From assembly GCA_026398545.1 (NCBI GenBank), contig JAPLSR010000213.1, positions 1-8,151 of the forward strand: 8,151 nucleotides of DNA, in the 5' to 3' direction. This document shows positions 6,284 through 8,151 of the stretch, piece by piece. Positions within the stretch are counted from its first letter, which is position 1; the number at the start of each line of letters is the position of its first letter. The translations under genes and the position numbers were made by a program. The notes under the pieces are model-generated. The model was not told the origin of the DNA. It made no database searches and was given only the letters and a program-made list of their open reading frames with translations. The stretch comes from Candidatus Sumerlaeota bacterium (lineage in GTDB: Bacteria; Sumerlaeota; Sumerlaeia; MWCT01).

Positions 6284-8151
6284 TCATTTTTCGACCAGCT
6301 GGTAAAGTTCGCATGCGGAACCGCCCGGCACTTTTTTGAAATAACGTTTCAGGAGCAGCATGAGCGAGGGGTGTTTCAATGGCACTGTTACGGCAATATG
6401 CGTTACGCCCATTTTTTTTATTTCATGGAGTATATCTTCCGGTGCGACATTCTGTCTTTCCCACCAGTTAAATTGAAACAATCCCGCCTGAATGAAACGC
6501 CGCCTGAGCCATCGTCCGGTGGATAAAATCTCAATATCATAAAGGAAAATCCTGCCGTTGGGAGGGACAGAATTATTCAGGAAACGTCCGGAACTATTCT
6601 TTTCCTGGACAAGGATATAGGGAACAAGCATTTGTCGCGAGAGGGCTGTCCAGGGATATTCTGCCGACTCCAATATGCGGAGGTAATAGTTTCTCCCCGC
6701 TATGAGAAAGAGGAATACCATCCCCGCAATCATGACAAGCCGCGTCGCCGCCTTGTGTTTTTTTGCAAGATTTGTTATAATATACGCTGGAGCAAGAGCA
6801 AATAGGGCGTAAAATCCCTGAAACCACCGCACCTGCACATTGCTGCCATAATATAGCAGAAAAACCTCCATGAGGAAGAGGATGCCCCACGGGAGGCGCT
6901 CTTTTTTCAAAAGGAGCGACCACGCAAAAAGTGCAGGTATGACCACTAATGCAATGATGGGCATCCAGGCGGCATCCCATGCGAGGAGGGGAAAGATTCC
7001 CTCCATCCTGACCCACGTTTGCTTCATTATATCAGGTATGGGCAGACCATGCATATTGTGCAGTATGCGCGCCGATTGGATGAGGTCAGGGTGTGTCGGG
7101 AAGAGTTTCAGGAAGAATGGGTAAACGGGATTTAGCGTCAGGAGGGCATTTTTTATCATCCACGGCAGGAGGGGCAAAAAGACGCCCGCTCCGTAGCAGA
7201 TGAGGTTGCGGGTCGCCGACGCGCCATAGCTCTGGCGACGGAGCGGGGATTTTTTGTTTGTTAGAAGGGAGGTCAGGATGGCGAGTGGGAATATCACGAA
7301 TGCCGCAACGCCCATGAGGAGTTTTACCGCCACCGCCCCTCCCGCACATATCCCTGCAAGGAGCAGCCAGGGTTGCTCCCAACCATCCCGCCAGTGGAGG
7401 AGCGCAAGAAGCGCCGCTATAAGAAAAGTCCCCGTGGAAAGGTCAACGAGCGATGTTGGCGCCCATTGCATAACGAGCGGCATTGAGATAAATAAAAACA
7501 CAGCAATGAGCCCCGCGCCCCGTCCCGCCAGTTTTTGCCCGGCAAGATAAAGCCCAACGCAGGTGAGAAGCGTCAGGGCAAAGCTCATCATGACACCCGC
7601 CTGCTCCTGCCCGAACCTGATTGCAGTCATATAAAACATCTCAATCTGCAATGGGTAATTGTAACAGAAGCTGATTGGGACCCGCCTGATGCACCCCTCC
7701 TGTGCGTAATAGTTGGGAACGGTGAGATGATATAAATATGCATCGCCTGAGACGTCCGGTATGAGGGCATGGAGGAAGATTAGCAGGATGAATGGAGAGA
7801 TGAGGAGGAAGTTAAATAATTGATAATTGACAATTGATAATTGACAATTAGTTGAAAGGCGCGAGGGCTGGGGCTTTGGTAATGAGATGCGATGTAGGGT
7901 TATGATTCCAAGGATAATCCCCATTGTGAGCACCGCGGCAAGGACGCCCTGTTGCAGCAAGCCCAGCATTCCCACCAGCAGAAAGAGGTCGCCCAGCACA
8001 AGAATCCCCGCCACTCCGGAAAAGAGGAGTATGTAAAGCCGCGCGGACATGAGTTTTATAAATCCGCTGAGATGAAGCACGAAAAGTCCGTATCCGAGTG
8101 ATGAGAGAACGAGGATGAAAAACAGGGGCAGAATGCGGGTTATGGAATACT
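6284..8151 (-). CDS. GT-C type multi-pass membrane glycosyltransferase, 5' end beyond the right edge
   Basis: This integral membrane protein has 12 or more hydrophobic segments and a soluble C-terminal portion of about 130 residues (from NYYLRILESAEYPW onward). After the early helices, the loop PDVSGDAYLYHLTVP resembles the first extracytoplasmic loop of GT39-like enzymes, whose Asp is catalytic. The following NYPLQIEMFY and VDLSTGTFLIAALLALL are typical of this family, which moves sugars from polyprenyl-phosphate donors to lipids, proteins or glycans outside the membrane. Donor and acceptor are unknown. The frame stays open to the right edge: upstream of the GTG at 8080, 23 further codons encode another hydrophobic helix (ILPLFFILVL, then GYGLF). 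The GTG is therefore probably internal and the gene truncated by the window. It ends in tandem stops TGA-TAA (6286-6281). Two repeat elements sit in frame in its loops. No sugar-pathway genes are visible in the window. Confidence 0.85.
   Translation of the reverse strand, partial: YSITRILPLFFILVLSSLGYGLFVLHLSGFIKLMSARLYILLFSGVAGILVLGDLFLLVGMLGLLQQGVLAAVLTMGIILGIITLHRISLPKPQPSRLSTNCQLSIVNYQLFNFLLISPFILLIFLHALIPDVSGDAYLYHLTVPNYYAQEGCIRRVPISFCYNYPLQIEMFYMTAIRFGQEQAGVMMSFALTLLTCVGLYLAGQKLAGRGAGLIAVFLFISMPLVMQWAPTSLVDLSTGTFLIAALLALLHWRDGWEQPWLLLAGICAGGAVAVKLLMGVAAFVIFPLAILTSLLTNKKSPLRRQSYGASATRNLICYGAGVFLPLLPWMIKNALLTLNPVYPFFLKLFPTHPDLIQSARILHNMHGLPIPDIMKQTWVRMEGIFPLLAWDAAWMPIIALVVIPALFAWSLLLKKERLPWGILFLMEVFLLYYGSNVQVRWFQGFYALFALAPAYIITNLAKKHKAATRLVMIAGMVFLFLIAGRNYYLRILESAEYPWTALSRQMLVPYILVQEKNSSGRFLNNSVPPNGRIFLYDIEILSTGRWLRRRFIQAGLFQFNWWERQNVAPEDILHEIKKMGVTHIAVTVPLKHPSLMLLLKRYFKKVPGGSACELYQLVEK
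7212..7244. repeat. GC-rich palindromic element in frame inside the glycosyltransferase gene
   Basis: The block holds GTCGCC (7212-7217) with its reverse complement GGCGAC (7234-7239), and CGCCA (7222-7226) with TGGCG (7233-7237). It encodes the polar run SPLRRQSYGASATRN between two membrane segments. Its minus strand shares GCTCCGT and the 11-mer GCGTCGGCGAC with the element in the XPB leader. It is probably a dispersed repeat tolerated in a loop. Confidence 0.5.
7819..7849. repeat. Heptanucleotide tandem repeat ATTGAYA, 4.4 copies, in frame in the glycosyltransferase gene
   Basis: The plus strand reads ATTGATA, ATTGACA, ATTGATA, ATTGACA, then ATT, an alternating 7-bp (or 14-bp) tandem array. 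On the coding strand it is read as part of STNCQLSIVNYQLF, a polar stretch between two membrane helices that is unlike the rest of the protein. Similar runs occur, from memory, as spurious peptides in several bacterial genomes. The array is AT-rich within a GC-richer gene, suggesting insertion or slippage growth. Confidence 0.9.

Noticed and set aside
6594..7016. Minus-strand frame overlapping the glycosyltransferase
   Set aside because: Same strand but a different frame within a clear membrane protein; Cys/His/Pro-rich sequence typical of an out-of-frame reading.
7819..7849. CRISPR-like array
   Set aside because: Units are 7 bp with no spacers; a simple tandem repeat.

Overview
This 8.15 kb window is bacterial and of moderate G+C. 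Every recognisable gene reads on the minus strand. Reading right to left, i.e. in the direction of transcription, they are: (1) a multi-pass GT-C type membrane glycosyltransferase cut by the right edge; (2) a Fic-domain protein with its own likely promoter; (3) an XPB/ERCC3-type superfamily 2 DNA helicase; (4) a 922-residue helicase-associated protein carrying the XPB N-terminal domain and a C-terminal WYL-like domain; (5) the first 45 codons of a forkhead-associated (FHA) protein cut by the left edge. There are no rRNA, tRNA, CRISPR, phage or insertion-sequence genes, and no gene-free stretch over 300 bases.

The most coherent block is genes 3 to 5 (positions 1-4753). The XPB helicase has all its catalytic motifs (GAGKT, DEVH, TAT, RED, QRLGRILRPK). 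The next gene carries a second copy of the domain found at the helicase N-terminus, so the two proteins are probably partners. The partner's WYL-like tail suggests nucleic-acid sensing, and the FHA protein suggests phosphothreonine signalling. I infer a DNA-repair or DNA-damage-response module. The archaeal XPB partner nuclease Bax1 is not seen here. The FHA gene lies in the same frame as the upstream gene, separated by one TGA and 16 stop-free codons that contain a 9-bp tandem repeat.

The Fic gene (4978-6195) looks like a stand-alone class II AMP-transferase with a built-in inhibitory helix and a C-terminal winged-helix-like region. It has a consensus -35 box upstream. The glycosyltransferase (6284 to the right edge) has 12 or more hydrophobic segments and a first-loop acidic motif typical of lipid-linked-sugar-dependent enzymes. 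Two unrelated low-complexity or palindromic elements lie in frame in its hydrophilic loops: a heptanucleotide repeat and a GC-rich palindrome. The GC-rich element has a relative in the XPB leader (4804-4855).

The organism cannot be named from this window. A bacterial XPB next to an XPB-N/WYL protein, with dispersed repeats tolerated inside genes, fits an uncultivated or environmental lineage. That assignment is inference only.
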